Shown here one piece after another: positions 33,477 through 41,485 of a DNA stretch of 64,000 nt. The translations under genes and the position numbers were made by a program. The stretch is taken from contig CBDCGU010000003.1 of assembly GCA_965216945.1 (NCBI GenBank), positions 744,001 to 808,000 on the forward strand. Direction: 5' to 3'. The notes below the pieces were generated by a model that was not told the origin of the DNA, did not search any database, and saw only the letters and a program-made list of their open reading frames with translations. Numbering within the stretch: position 1 is the stretch's first letter; every line of letters begins with the position of its first letter. The stretch comes from DATHZQ01 sp965216945 (lineage in GTDB: Bacteria; Actinomycetota; Acidimicrobiia; Spongiisociales; UBA5794).

Positions 33477-34780
33477 GACTCCACCCGCTCGATCTGCAGA
33501 TCCAAGAAGTGCGTGGCGCAGCTGATGCACGGGTCGTAGTTGCGGATCGTCTGCTCCAGCTTCCACGTCAGAGCGTCATCGGGGAGGTCGAGGGACACGT
33601 CCAGCACCGCTCGCAGATCGTCCTCGATCGTGAGCTGGTTCTGGGCGGTCGGCGGCACGATCTGGGCGTCTGCGATGCGACCGTCCCCATCGAGCCGGTA
33701 GCGGTGATACAGCATCCCCCGAGGCGCCTCCGTGGCGCCATGCCCTTCGCCGGCGCCGGGCACGACCTCGACGAACGGTGCGGCGGGCCGCTCATAGGCG
33801 TCGATGATCGCCAGCGCCTCCTCGCACGCATGCACGATCTCGACGGCGCGCACGACGATGCTCTCGAACGGGTTGAGGCACACCGGCCCCAAGCCCGCCT
33901 CGAGAGCGGCGCTCCGTGCCAGCGGACGTAGCTTCTCGAAGTTGAGCGCATACCTGGCCAGGGGACCGACGTGGTAGGCACCCCGCTCCTTGATCCTCGA
34001 GTGGAGGGCGTTGGACCGGGCCACGTGCTCTTCCTGGAAGTAGTCGTTGAACTCGGAGACGGCGATGTCCAGACCCTTGTTGGACACGAGCCGGCCCTCG
34101 TTGAACGGGTACTCATCCGGGTGGACCACGGATACGAGCTCGAAGTCCATCTCGATCTTCGGAATGTCCAGAGCGGAGACGACTCGCACGGTCTCGACGG
34201 CGGCATCCCGCGCCCACTCCAGCTCGTCGATCATCTCGACCAGCTCCGACCGTTCCGGCGCACGGTAGAAGCCGCCGACGCGCACATTGATCGGGTGGAT
34301 CTCACGGCCGCCGACGACGGTCACGATCGTGTTGCCGGCCTTCTTCAGCCGCAGACCCTGCTCGACGAGCTCCCGGTGATCCGCCGCCATGTGGATAGCG
34401 CTCTCGTATCCGAGGAAGTCGGGTGCGTGGAGCATGTACACGTGCAGCGTGTGGCTCTCGATCCATTCGCCGCAGTAGATGAGCCGTCGCAGGGCCCGGA
34501 GCCGGCCGTCGACGGTGACGCCGAGGGCGTCTTCCATGGCATGTACCGAGCTCATCTGGTAGGCGATGGGACAGATGCCGCAGATACGTGCGGTGATGTC
34601 GGGCGCTTCGGTGTACATCCGGCCGCGCATGAACGCCTCGAAGAAGCGGGGCGGCTCGAAGATACCAAACTCGACGTCGTCGACGACACCGTCGACGACC
34701 CTGACCTTCAGCGACCCCTCCCCCTCGACACGCGCCAGGTAGTCCACGTCGATCCTGCGCACGCCGTCGTCGGGGGTCAT
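33473..34780 (-). CDS. [NiFe]-hydrogenase large (alpha) subunit, group 3b-like
   Basis: This 435-residue protein carries the NiFe active site. The N-terminal ligands are in RICGICPIAYQMSSVHAME and the C-terminal ligands in DPCISCATH, followed by FLDLQIERVES, which the protease should remove. The motif spelling and the four-subunit context match group 3b cytosolic NADP-linked hydrogenases (sulfhydrogenases). It evolves or consumes H2 while exchanging electrons with the small subunit. ATG 34780 makes an ATGA overlap with the small-subunit stop. Confidence 0.92.
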   Translation of the reverse strand: MTPDDGVRRIDVDYLARVEGEGSLKVRVVDGVVDDVEFGIFEPPRFFEAFMRGRMYTEAPDITARICGICPIAYQMSSVHAMEDALGVTVDGRLRALRRLIYCGEWIESHTLHVYMLHAPDFLGYESAIHMAADHRELVEQGLRLKKAGNTIVTVVGGREIHPINVRVGGFYRAPERSELVEMIDELEWARDAAVETVRVVSALDIPKIEMDFELVSVVHPDEYPFNEGRLVSNKGLDIAVSEFNDYFQEEHVARSNALHSRIKERGAYHVGPLARYALNFEKLRPLARSAALEAGLGPVCLNPFESIVVRAVEIVHACEEALAIIDAYERPAAPFVEVVPGAGEGHGATEAPRGMLYHRYRLDGDGRIADAQIVPPTAQNQLTIEDDLRAVLDVSLDLPDDALTWKLEQTIRNYDPCISCATHFLDLQIERVES

Positions 34781-35598
34781 GGGGTCACTCCTCGCACGAT
34801 CAGCGCCGACTCGTGCCGGTCGGAGGCATCCCGGAACGGCTCGGCGTAGGCGTTGAACCCGCGGAAGGCGTCGACCAGCTGGCGATCGCCGACACCCAGT
34901 GCCGACCACCACTCGGCCAGGGCCTCGGTGTTGGCGTCCTCCATCGGACCGAAGCACCCGTAGCAACCTCGGTCGTACGCCGGGCAGATGGCGCCGCACC
35001 CGGCGTGGGTCACAGGACCGAGACACGGAGTGCCGTGGGAGACCATCACACAGCTGACGCCGCGGGCCTTGCACTCCTTGCAGACGCTGTGCGTGGCGAT
35101 GTTGGGCCGCCGTCCCTGCAACAGCGCAGCGATCAGCTCGACGAGCTGCCCCTTGTCGATCGGGCAGCCGCGCAACTCGAAATCGACGGGCACGTGATAC
35201 GAGATCGGAGTCGAATGCTGCAACGTGTCGATGTACTCGGGGTGTGCGTAGACGATCGACGTGAAGTCCTCGACGTTCTTCCAGTTCCGCAGCGCCTGGA
35301 TGCCGCCGGCGGTGGCGCATGCACCGATCGTGACGAGGAACTTCGAGTCCTCGCGCACCTCCCGGATGCGGGCTGCGTCGTGGGGCGTCGTGATCGACCC
35401 CTCGACGAGGGTCACGTCATACGGACCGGGTAGTACCTCGCGCGACGCTTCCGGGAAGTTGGCGATCGTCACCGCCTCGGCGATGGCGAGCAGTTCGTCC
35501 TCGGCGTCGAGCAGGCTGAGCTGGCAACCGTCACACGACGCAAACTTGTACACCGCCAGCTTCGGCTTGGGTCGGGTCTTCACTGGAGGGGTCGCCAC
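34777..35598 (-). CDS. [NiFe]-hydrogenase small (delta) subunit
   Basis: This 273-residue protein carries the electron-relay clusters. The proximal site begins CDGCQLSLL with later GACA and RGCP. The extra cysteines CKECKARGVSC, PCLGPVTHAGCGAICP and CYGC would hold further [4Fe-4S] clusters. There is no twin-arginine signal, so the enzyme is cytosolic. GTG 35598 has GGAGG 7 nt upstream. It would pass electrons between the alpha subunit and the flavin gamma subunit. It is followed directly by the large-subunit gene. Confidence 0.92.
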   Translation of the reverse strand: MATPPVKTRPKPKLAVYKFASCDGCQLSLLDAEDELLAIAEAVTIANFPEASREVLPGPYDVTLVEGSITTPHDAARIREVREDSKFLVTIGACATAGGIQALRNWKNVEDFTSIVYAHPEYIDTLQHSTPISYHVPVDFELRGCPIDKGQLVELIAALLQGRRPNIATHSVCKECKARGVSCVMVSHGTPCLGPVTHAGCGAICPAYDRGCYGCFGPMEDANTEALAEWWSALGVGDRQLVDAFRGFNAYAEPFRDASDRHESALIVRGVTP

Positions 35599-35600
35599 CG

Positions 35601-36449
35601 CTACACCTCCTTCACGAGGAGGTACGGCTCGAGGTCGGGATAGGCGAAGACGGGGCCATCCCGGCACACGAACTTGGCCCCGTACTGGCAATGCCCGCAG
35701 AACCCGACGGCGCACTTCATGTTCCGCTCCATCGACAGGTGAATCGAGTCCCCCACCACGCCTCGTGTCACGAGCTCCTGGGCCGTGAAACGCATCATGA
35801 TCTCCGGACCGCACACGAACGCGACCGCATCGTGCGGATTGAAGGGGGCACGCCGGATCAGCTTCGTCACGACGCCAACGGACCCGTGCCAGTCGCGACC
35901 GGCGTTGTCGACGGTGACGAGCACGTCGGCGTCCAACCTCCCTCGCCAGTCCTGCACCTGGTCTGCGTAGAGCAGCTCGGAGGGGTTGCGCGCCCCGTAG
36001 AGGATCACGACCCGCTCGTAGCGATCCCGCTCGGCCAGCACCTGGTAGATGGCGGGCCGCAGCGGCGCCAGCCCGATGCCACCCGCGGCGAACACGACAT
36101 CCTTGCCCTCGGCGGCCGCCAGGGGCCAGGCCGTGCCGAATGGCCCCCGCACCCCGACAGCGTCGCCTGGGGCGACATTGCGCAGCGCCCGGGTCACGGC
36201 ACCAACGCCACGAATGGTCTGCACCAACGAGTCCGGATGCGTCGGGTCACCACTGATGGAGATCGGCACCTCGCCCACGCCGAAGGCATACAGCATCGTG
36301 AACTGCCCGGGAGCAAACCGGAACCGCCCTTCGGGTGGCTCCAGCTCGAGCGTATACGTGTCCTCGAGCTCGTCGTGGTTGGAGCGAACGGCGAACGGAG
36401 CCGGCGCCATGGGTTCGGAGAGCACCTCGAGATCAGCGAACGTTGCCAT
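35601..36449 (-). CDS. Hydrogenase gamma subunit, FAD/NAD(P)H and [2Fe-2S] oxidoreductase
   Basis: This 282-residue protein is a ferredoxin-NADP reductase-type module. The FAD-binding segment is near VPISISG and GVGAVTRAL. The NAD(P) loop is AAGGIGLAPLRP, and CGPEIMMRF follows. At the C-terminus CAVGFCGHCQYG plus a later Cys in KFVCRDG bind a [2Fe-2S] cluster, as in HydG of Pyrococcus sulfhydrogenase and dihydroorotate dehydrogenase electron-transfer subunits. It links the hydrogenase to NADP(H). ATG 36449 overlaps the cNMP-binding gene by 17 nt. Confidence 0.9.
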   Translation of the reverse strand: MATFADLEVLSEPMAPAPFAVRSNHDELEDTYTLELEPPEGRFRFAPGQFTMLYAFGVGEVPISISGDPTHPDSLVQTIRGVGAVTRALRNVAPGDAVGVRGPFGTAWPLAAAEGKDVVFAAGGIGLAPLRPAIYQVLAERDRYERVVILYGARNPSELLYADQVQDWRGRLDADVLVTVDNAGRDWHGSVGVVTKLIRRAPFNPHDAVAFVCGPEIMMRFTAQELVTRGVVGDSIHLSMERNMKCAVGFCGHCQYGAKFVCRDGPVFAYPDLEPYLLVKEV

Positions 36450-36888
36450 AGATGTCCAAGAGTTGGAGGCGGGCAGCTTGCATGCGCTGCACGAGCACCT
36501 GAGCGAACCGTTGCATGAGGTCGTAGCCGAGCGAGGGGTCACGCTGTTTGGCGGTGCGCAGGGCCGCGGCGTCGAAGCAGATGGCCTCGACATCGGTGCG
36601 GGCGTAGGCGTCGAATGACCAGCGGTACGGCGGAAACAGCCAGGACCACCCCAAGACGTCGCCCTCGTGGAGCGTCTGGAGGATGTGCGGTCCCCGGCCC
36701 GGCACGTCGATCTCCAGCGTCACGACGCCGTCGATGACCAGATACCAAGCAGCCGCTTCACCGCCCTCCTGAAAGATGGTCGTGCCCGCATCGAAACGGA
36801 CCCGCGTTGCGGCGGCCTCGACGACGTCGAGATGAGCGGCGGACATCTCTGCGAAGAACGGGCGTTCGGCGATGGCTGCAGGCGTCAT
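36433..36888 (-). CDS. Cyclic-nucleotide-binding domain protein of the hydrogenase operon
   Basis: This 151-residue protein is a single Crp-type beta-roll (FDAGTTIFQEGGEAAAWYLVIDGVVTLEI, GDVLGWSWLF) with a C-terminal helix. It has no helix-turn-helix, so it is not a DNA-binding regulator by itself. It may sense a nucleotide or bind a partner to adjust the hydrogenase. It is embedded by overlaps on both sides (ATGA with the beta gene, 17 nt with gamma), so it is made with the enzyme. Whether it binds cAMP is untested. Confidence 0.82.
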   Translation of the reverse strand: MTPAAIAERPFFAEMSAAHLDVVEAAATRVRFDAGTTIFQEGGEAAAWYLVIDGVVTLEIDVPGRGPHILQTLHEGDVLGWSWLFPPYRWSFDAYARTDVEAICFDAAALRTAKQRDPSLGYDLMQRFAQVLVQRMQAARLQLLDIYGNVR

Positions 36889-38027
36889 GAGCGCACTCCT
36901 GGTGCGGGCACCGGCGCTCCAAGACGAACGTCCGATGCGCGGATGGCGGCCACCTCGGCTCGCAGGTCGATGCCGACCGGGCACCACGTGATGCACCGAC
37001 CGCACCCGACACACCCCGACGTGTCGAACTGGTCGACCCAGGTGGCGAGCTTGTGGGTGAGCCATTGGCGGTAGCGTGCGGAGCGGGATGGCCGGAGCGA
37101 GCCACCGTGGATGTAGGCGAAGTCCACGGTGAAGCACGAGTCCCATGTGCGCGTTCGCTCAGCCGTCGTTCCGTCGAGCGAGAGGCTGTCCTCCATCGTC
37201 GAGCAGAAGCACGTGGGGCACACCACGGTGCAGTTGGTACACCCGAGGCACCGCTCCGCCACCCTCTCCCAATGGGGGTGCTCGACATTGGCCACCAAGA
37301 GATCGCGGAGGCCGTCCGTCTCGAGGTGGTGCTGCATCGCCCGTTCGGCCGCTTCGAGCAGGAGACGTCGGTGGTCCCCGTCTTGGCGTGTCGGCTGATC
37401 GGAGGTGATCCGGCCGAGCAGCTCGGCTCCGTCATCGCTGCCGACGGCGACCAGGAACCGTCCCCCGCCCAACTCGGTGAGCGCAAGGTCGTACCCTCCG
37501 CCCGCCGATGGTCCCGTGCCCATCGACGCGCAGAAGCATTGTTCCCCCGGCTCGGTGCAGTCGACGGCGACGATGAAGGCGCGGCGACGGCGCTCGGCGT
37601 ACGTCGGATCCACGACACGGGTGTCGTCCATGAACACCTTGTCCTGAATGCGAATCGCCGCCAGCTCGCAGCCCCGCACCCCGAAGAACGCATACGACGG
37701 TGCCTCGGGCGGCGGCCGCCCCTCCCATCCGGTCTCGGTGCGGGCCCCGGCCCAGACCACCGTGCGTGGTGGATACAAGAAGCGCTTCCAGGAGTGGGGG
37801 CCGACGACGTAGCCGAACAGGTGCTCGTCGTCTCTCTCCTCGAGCCGGTAGCGACCCGGTGCCTGACGATCCGTCCAGCCCACGGGCAAGTCCCCGGTCG
37901 ACGCCACCGTGTCGTAGACGATGACCCCGTCGCGAACGGTTGGGCCAACGGTGGTGTAGCCGTCCTCGCGGAGCTCCCCGATGAGAGCGTCCAGACCGGA
38001 GCGATCGATCACACCACCCGCCGTCAC
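36885..38027 (-). CDS. Hydrogenase beta subunit, [4Fe-4S] ferredoxin protein
   Basis: This 380-residue protein is like sulfhydrogenase HydB and anaerobic sulfite reductase subunit A. A large N-domain (FFGVRGCELAAIRIQDKVF, CTEPGEQCFC) is followed by two [4Fe-4S] motifs, CLGCTNCTVVCPTCFC and CVGCGRCITWCPVGID. It carries electrons for the gamma/delta/alpha unit and could face ferredoxin. It is the first gene of the operon, transcribed away from the DMT transporter gene. The start is GTG at 38027. Confidence 0.88.
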   Translation of the reverse strand: MTAGGVIDRSGLDALIGELREDGYTTVGPTVRDGVIVYDTVASTGDLPVGWTDRQAPGRYRLEERDDEHLFGYVVGPHSWKRFLYPPRTVVWAGARTETGWEGRPPPEAPSYAFFGVRGCELAAIRIQDKVFMDDTRVVDPTYAERRRRAFIVAVDCTEPGEQCFCASMGTGPSAGGGYDLALTELGGGRFLVAVGSDDGAELLGRITSDQPTRQDGDHRRLLLEAAERAMQHHLETDGLRDLLVANVEHPHWERVAERCLGCTNCTVVCPTCFCSTMEDSLSLDGTTAERTRTWDSCFTVDFAYIHGGSLRPSRSARYRQWLTHKLATWVDQFDTSGCVGCGRCITWCPVGIDLRAEVAAIRASDVRLGAPVPAPGVRS

Positions 38028-38176
38028 TCACCCTCCTCGGTAGGACGACCGCGAGCGTACGGGCAGCGCTGCCCGGGTCTGTAGGGCCTTTGAGCAGAAG
38101 GCCGTAGGACCAACAGACGTGGCTCACCGGCCGAGGTGCGCAGACACTGTTGCAACGCGACCCCTGCGGAGGATCA
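38028..38176. promoter_or_regulatory. Divergent control region, hydrogenase operon / DMT transporter
   Basis: This 149-bp gap must hold the hydrogenase promoter. It contains a perfect 14-bp palindrome GGGCAGCGCTGCCC (38061-38074) and a second inverted repeat, GGCCTT/AAGGCC (38085-38103), with outer GGTC/GACC. AGGACCAAC at 38106-38114 equals half of a palindrome in front of nifJ. The regulator is unknown. Confidence 0.55.
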
Positions 38177-39124
38177 ATGGCCTTGGGATCGGTACCTCGC
38201 ACGCGGCGGATGGGCATCGTCCTGGCGGCTGTCACCGCGGTGGTCAGCGGCTGTGCCGTGTATGTCAACGGTTTCGGCGTCCGCTCGTGGGTCGATGCCG
38301 GGGTCTCGACCACCGCATACACGGCGGCGAAGAACCTCGTGGCGGCCTCGGCGCTGCTCGGGCTTGCGATGCTGGCGGTACGCCGCCGCTCCGGTGGCGG
38401 CCGTCCGTCGATCCCGCCGCGTTCCACCTGGTTGCGTCTTGCCGTGATCGGGTTGATCGGTGGGGCGGTTCCGTTCGTACTGTTCTTCGAGGGCCTCGCG
38501 GTGGCGTCCTCGGGCCAAGCGGCGCTGCTGCACAAGACGCTGCTGATCTGGGTGGCGCTGCTTGCGGTCCCGTTGCTCGGTGAACGCATCAACGGATGGC
38601 ACATGGCAGCGTTCGGCTTGCTGATCGCCGGCCAGATCGTGATGGCAGGCGGCATCACCGACCTCACGTTTGGCCGTGGCGAGCTCATGATTCTCGCTGC
38701 CGCCACGCTCTGGGCGGTCGAGGTGATCATCGCCAAACGGCTGCTCGACGACGTGCCCGCCATCACCGTCGGTGTTGCCCGCATGGGGATCGGTGTCGCC
38801 GTGCTGCTCGGCTGGCTCGTGGTATCAGGCGGCCTCGCCGGCATGGGGGCCCTCGGTGGTACGGAGTGGGGCTGGGTCCTCCTGACCGGCGGCTCACTGA
38901 CCGCGTACGTCGCCACCTGGTATGCCGCCCTCGCAAGAGCGCAAGCTGTGGACGTCACCGCCGTGCTCGTTTTCGGTGGCGTCATCACTCCCTTGCTCCG
39001 CTACGGCATCGACCACACCGCACTGCCTTCCGTCGTCGGGCTTGCGCTCGTCGGGGCAGGAGCGGCTGTCACAGTCGGTGCGGCGCTGCGTCACGGCCGG
39101 ACGGCCCAGGGCATCTCCGTGTGA
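38177..39124 (+). CDS. EamA/DMT-superfamily transporter
   Basis: This 315-residue integral membrane protein has about ten hydrophobic helices in two EamA repeats. One repeat starts near IVLAAVTAVVSGCAVYVNG and the second near ELMILAAATLWAVEVIIAKRLL. Such proteins export or take up small metabolites; the substrate is unknown. GGAGG at 38168-38172 lies 4 nt before ATG 38177. The stop overlaps the start of the DUF6390 gene (GTGA at 39121-39124). Confidence 0.88.
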   Translation: MALGSVPRTRRMGIVLAAVTAVVSGCAVYVNGFGVRSWVDAGVSTTAYTAAKNLVAASALLGLAMLAVRRRSGGGRPSIPPRSTWLRLAVIGLIGGAVPFVLFFEGLAVASSGQAALLHKTLLIWVALLAVPLLGERINGWHMAAFGLLIAGQIVMAGGITDLTFGRGELMILAAATLWAVEVIIAKRLLDDVPAITVGVARMGIGVAVLLGWLVVSGGLAGMGALGGTEWGWVLLTGGSLTAYVATWYAALARAQAVDVTAVLVFGGVITPLLRYGIDHTALPSVVGLALVGAGAAVTVGAALRHGRTAQGISV

Positions 39125-39894
39125 GCGGGTCGCCGCTCGACGGTGGGCCGGTGCGCTTCGCCAAGTATGCGTATCCGCCGAACCGGCTCGGCTACTGCGG
39201 GCCCTCCGATCATCGGGCCCTTCTCGAGTATGCACACGCCGGCGTCGTGGACGACGGGCTCGTTGGCTTGGCTCGCGGGTTTGCGGGGGCGTGGCCGTAC
39301 CTGGAGCTGATCGCGGGAGCATCGCACCGGGATCCGCTCGACACCCGTGTCGTGGAGGCCTATTGGATCGGGAACGACCTGCTCACCGCAGTCAGACCCG
39401 CGTGGCTGGCGGCGTCGCTCGACGATCGGTTTGCGACCCGTCTCGGCTCCAACCGCTCGCTTCTCGGCGAGCGGTTGGCAGCAGGTGGCCTGCCCCACCA
39501 CTCCTTCCACGTGCTTGCCGTGTCGCCGTGGATTGGTCTGCTGCGAGCGGGCTTCGTCGAGCAGCCGCTGGAGACGATCGACAGGTGCCGCATACGCCAC
39601 GGCGTGGTCGAGTCATGTGAGGACGGGTTCGCAGCGGTGACGACCGACGCCGTGCGGTGGGACGGGACCCGGCTCAGCATCGGTGCCACCACGACGGAGC
39701 CTTTCGCCGTCGCACGCAGCGGCTACAGCCTCACCGCCGGGCCGGCTCCGGGCGACCGGGTGGCTCTGCATTGGGATTGGGTCTGCGACCGCCTCTCCGC
39801 GTTCCAGGCACGGCGACTCGATCACTTCACGCAGAGGTCACTCGATCTCGTGAACGGGGTGCCCGTGGGGGCATTGGCCGGCGCCCTGGGGTAG
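39121..39894 (+). CDS. DUF6390-like protein
   Basis: This 257-residue protein starts RFAKYAYPPNRLGYCGPSDH, which I recall as the signature of the DUF6390 family; the assignment is from memory. It contains AGAWPYLELIAGAS, HSFHVLAVSPWIGLLR and WDWVCDRLSAFQARRL. No enzyme motif or membrane segment is apparent. GTG 39121 overlaps the DMT transporter stop, so the two are coupled. The closeness to the hydrogenase operon suggests a role in H2 metabolism, but that rests on position only. Confidence 0.6.
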   Translation: MSGSPLDGGPVRFAKYAYPPNRLGYCGPSDHRALLEYAHAGVVDDGLVGLARGFAGAWPYLELIAGASHRDPLDTRVVEAYWIGNDLLTAVRPAWLAASLDDRFATRLGSNRSLLGERLAAGGLPHHSFHVLAVSPWIGLLRAGFVEQPLETIDRCRIRHGVVESCEDGFAAVTTDAVRWDGTRLSIGATTTEPFAVARSGYSLTAGPAPGDRVALHWDWVCDRLSAFQARRLDHFTQRSLDLVNGVPVGALAGALG

Positions 39895-39961
39895 GCGGAC
39901 CCGGGGCCGCCTGTCGTCGACCCGGTACGATGCGGAGAGCGGCACGTGCGGGGACACGGAC

Positions 39962-41395
39962 ATGACGGTGGACGTACAGAAGGTCTTCATCTCGTATCGC
40001 CGCAGGCTGTCCGGCGACTTCGCATTGCGTGTCTTCGACGCGCTGCGGGGCAGCTTCGATGTGTTCATCGACATCGAGAGCCTCGGCAGCGGAGAGTTCG
40101 ACCGTGCGATCCTTGCCGAGATCGAGGCCAGGCCGCACTTCCTCATCGTGCTCAGGGACGGCTCGCTCGACGGCTTCTCGCGCAAGGACGACTGGCTGCG
40201 CCGCGAGTTCGAACACGCCCAGAAGCACAGACGCAACATCGTACCTGTCACCCACGCCGGCTTCGATCTGGGGAGCGTCGAGGCGAAGCGGACGATTGCC
40301 GGGTTGCCCGACCACCTCGCCAAGGTCGCCTCCTACCAATCGGTCGATGTGCCATTCGAGTACTTCGCGGCCGCCATGGAGAAAATCAAGAGCCGGTTCC
40401 TCACTGCGGCCGCGGTACCCGAGGTCACTCCGACGGCCCCTGCCCACCGACCTCAGATCGACCTACTCGTCCGCCGGGCCAACCAGAAGGTCTCCGAGCC
40501 CTCCTTTGCCGCCCTCTTCGGTGAGCCCTTGCCGGCGCCGAGGCTGACCAACGTCGCCGGGACGACGCTCGCATCGTTCACCAAGAAGCTGTCCTGGACC
40601 ACCGTGCCGGGGGCCGCCGAGTACGTGCTACAGCGTGCGGAGGATTCGTCGTTCGAAAACCCGGTCGAGGTGTACCGCGGCGACGACGTCACGTTCCTCC
40701 TACCGTTCTTCTCCCCGGAGGCCCTTCACTACCGGGTGAAGGCCGCCGCCGGGCTCCGCATCGGCGCCTGGAGCAACGTCGTCACCGTGGAGCCCCTGGT
40801 CCTGCGCTCCGCAACCCAACACACCGCCGCCCTCGAAGCTCCCCGCCTCAGCATCTCCGGGTACGAGTTGAGCTGGACCGTCGTGGACGGCGCCGACGCG
40901 TATGTCCTCGAGCGGTCGTTGTCTCGCGACTTCGCCGGACAGGTCGCCATCTACAACGGCGAGCAGACGAGCTACAGCGACATGCTCTACTCCGCAGCGA
41001 TGTTTCAGGGGATCACACGATCGTACCGGGTGCAGGCGACGTCCTCGTCACGCCCCCCGAGCCCGTGGAGCAACGTCGTGTCAGCTGCCGCGGGGGAACC
41101 GGCGGCATCAGGTGCAGCATCCCCCGCGGCTGCGATGGCGAACTTCATGGCACCAACATTGTCACGAAGCCCGGATGTGATAGGCACCCGGCTCGAATGG
41201 ACCCGCATCGTGTTGACCGACGGCTACGTGTTGCAGCGCGCCATGCTGTCCGGCGACTACGTCACGATCTACGAAGGCAACGACAACTCGTACGTCGATC
41301 GCATGTGGGGTCAGATCGGCGGCTCGCTCTACTCCTACCGAGTTGCCGCCAAGAAGGGCGACGGCACCCTCTGGCCCTGGTCGAACGTGGTGTAG
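39962..41395 (+). CDS. TIR-domain protein with three fibronectin-III-like repeats
   Basis: This 477-residue protein opens with a TIR domain (VFISYRR, FDVFIDIESLGSGEFDRAI, HFLIVLRDGSLDGF). The putative NADase catalytic Glu82 lies in DDWLRREFEHA. After a linker, three beta-sandwich repeats of about 100 residues follow. Each contains a W, a YVLQR or YVLER strand and a closing WSNVV (near residues 270, 369 and 473). The last repeat ends at the stop codon. There is no signal peptide or membrane helix. TIR domains in bacteria serve in NAD-depleting immunity or signalling; here the repeats would be the sensor or partner-binding part. No effector or CRISPR/CBASS gene is beside it. Confidence 0.85.
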   Translation: MTVDVQKVFISYRRRLSGDFALRVFDALRGSFDVFIDIESLGSGEFDRAILAEIEARPHFLIVLRDGSLDGFSRKDDWLRREFEHAQKHRRNIVPVTHAGFDLGSVEAKRTIAGLPDHLAKVASYQSVDVPFEYFAAAMEKIKSRFLTAAAVPEVTPTAPAHRPQIDLLVRRANQKVSEPSFAALFGEPLPAPRLTNVAGTTLASFTKKLSWTTVPGAAEYVLQRAEDSSFENPVEVYRGDDVTFLLPFFSPEALHYRVKAAAGLRIGAWSNVVTVEPLVLRSATQHTAALEAPRLSISGYELSWTVVDGADAYVLERSLSRDFAGQVAIYNGEQTSYSDMLYSAAMFQGITRSYRVQATSSSRPPSPWSNVVSAAAGEPAASGAASPAAAMANFMAPTLSRSPDVIGTRLEWTRIVLTDGYVLQRAMLSGDYVTIYEGNDNSYVDRMWGQIGGSLYSYRVAAKKGDGTLWPWSNVV

Positions 41396-41442
41396 ATCAA
41401 GCCGCACGCGATGGTACGTGCTGCTTCGCCGGTTTCGGCCGT

Positions 41443-41469
41443 GCGGGGCGGGCCCGAGACCCGCCCCGC
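41443..41469. terminator. Bidirectional terminator between TIR gene and ppdK
   Basis: GCGGGGCGGG pairs with CCCGCCCCGC (10 bp, 7-nt loop) in the 90-bp gap between convergent genes. No T tract follows, as is usual in high-GC actinobacteria. Confidence 0.75.
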
Positions 41470-41485
41470 CTCGGCACACCCGCCG

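Noticed and set aside
33473..35320. 615-codon version of the hydrogenase large subunit
   Set aside because: The first 180 codons overlie the small-subunit gene in another frame and show no family similarity; ATG 34780 is the natural start.
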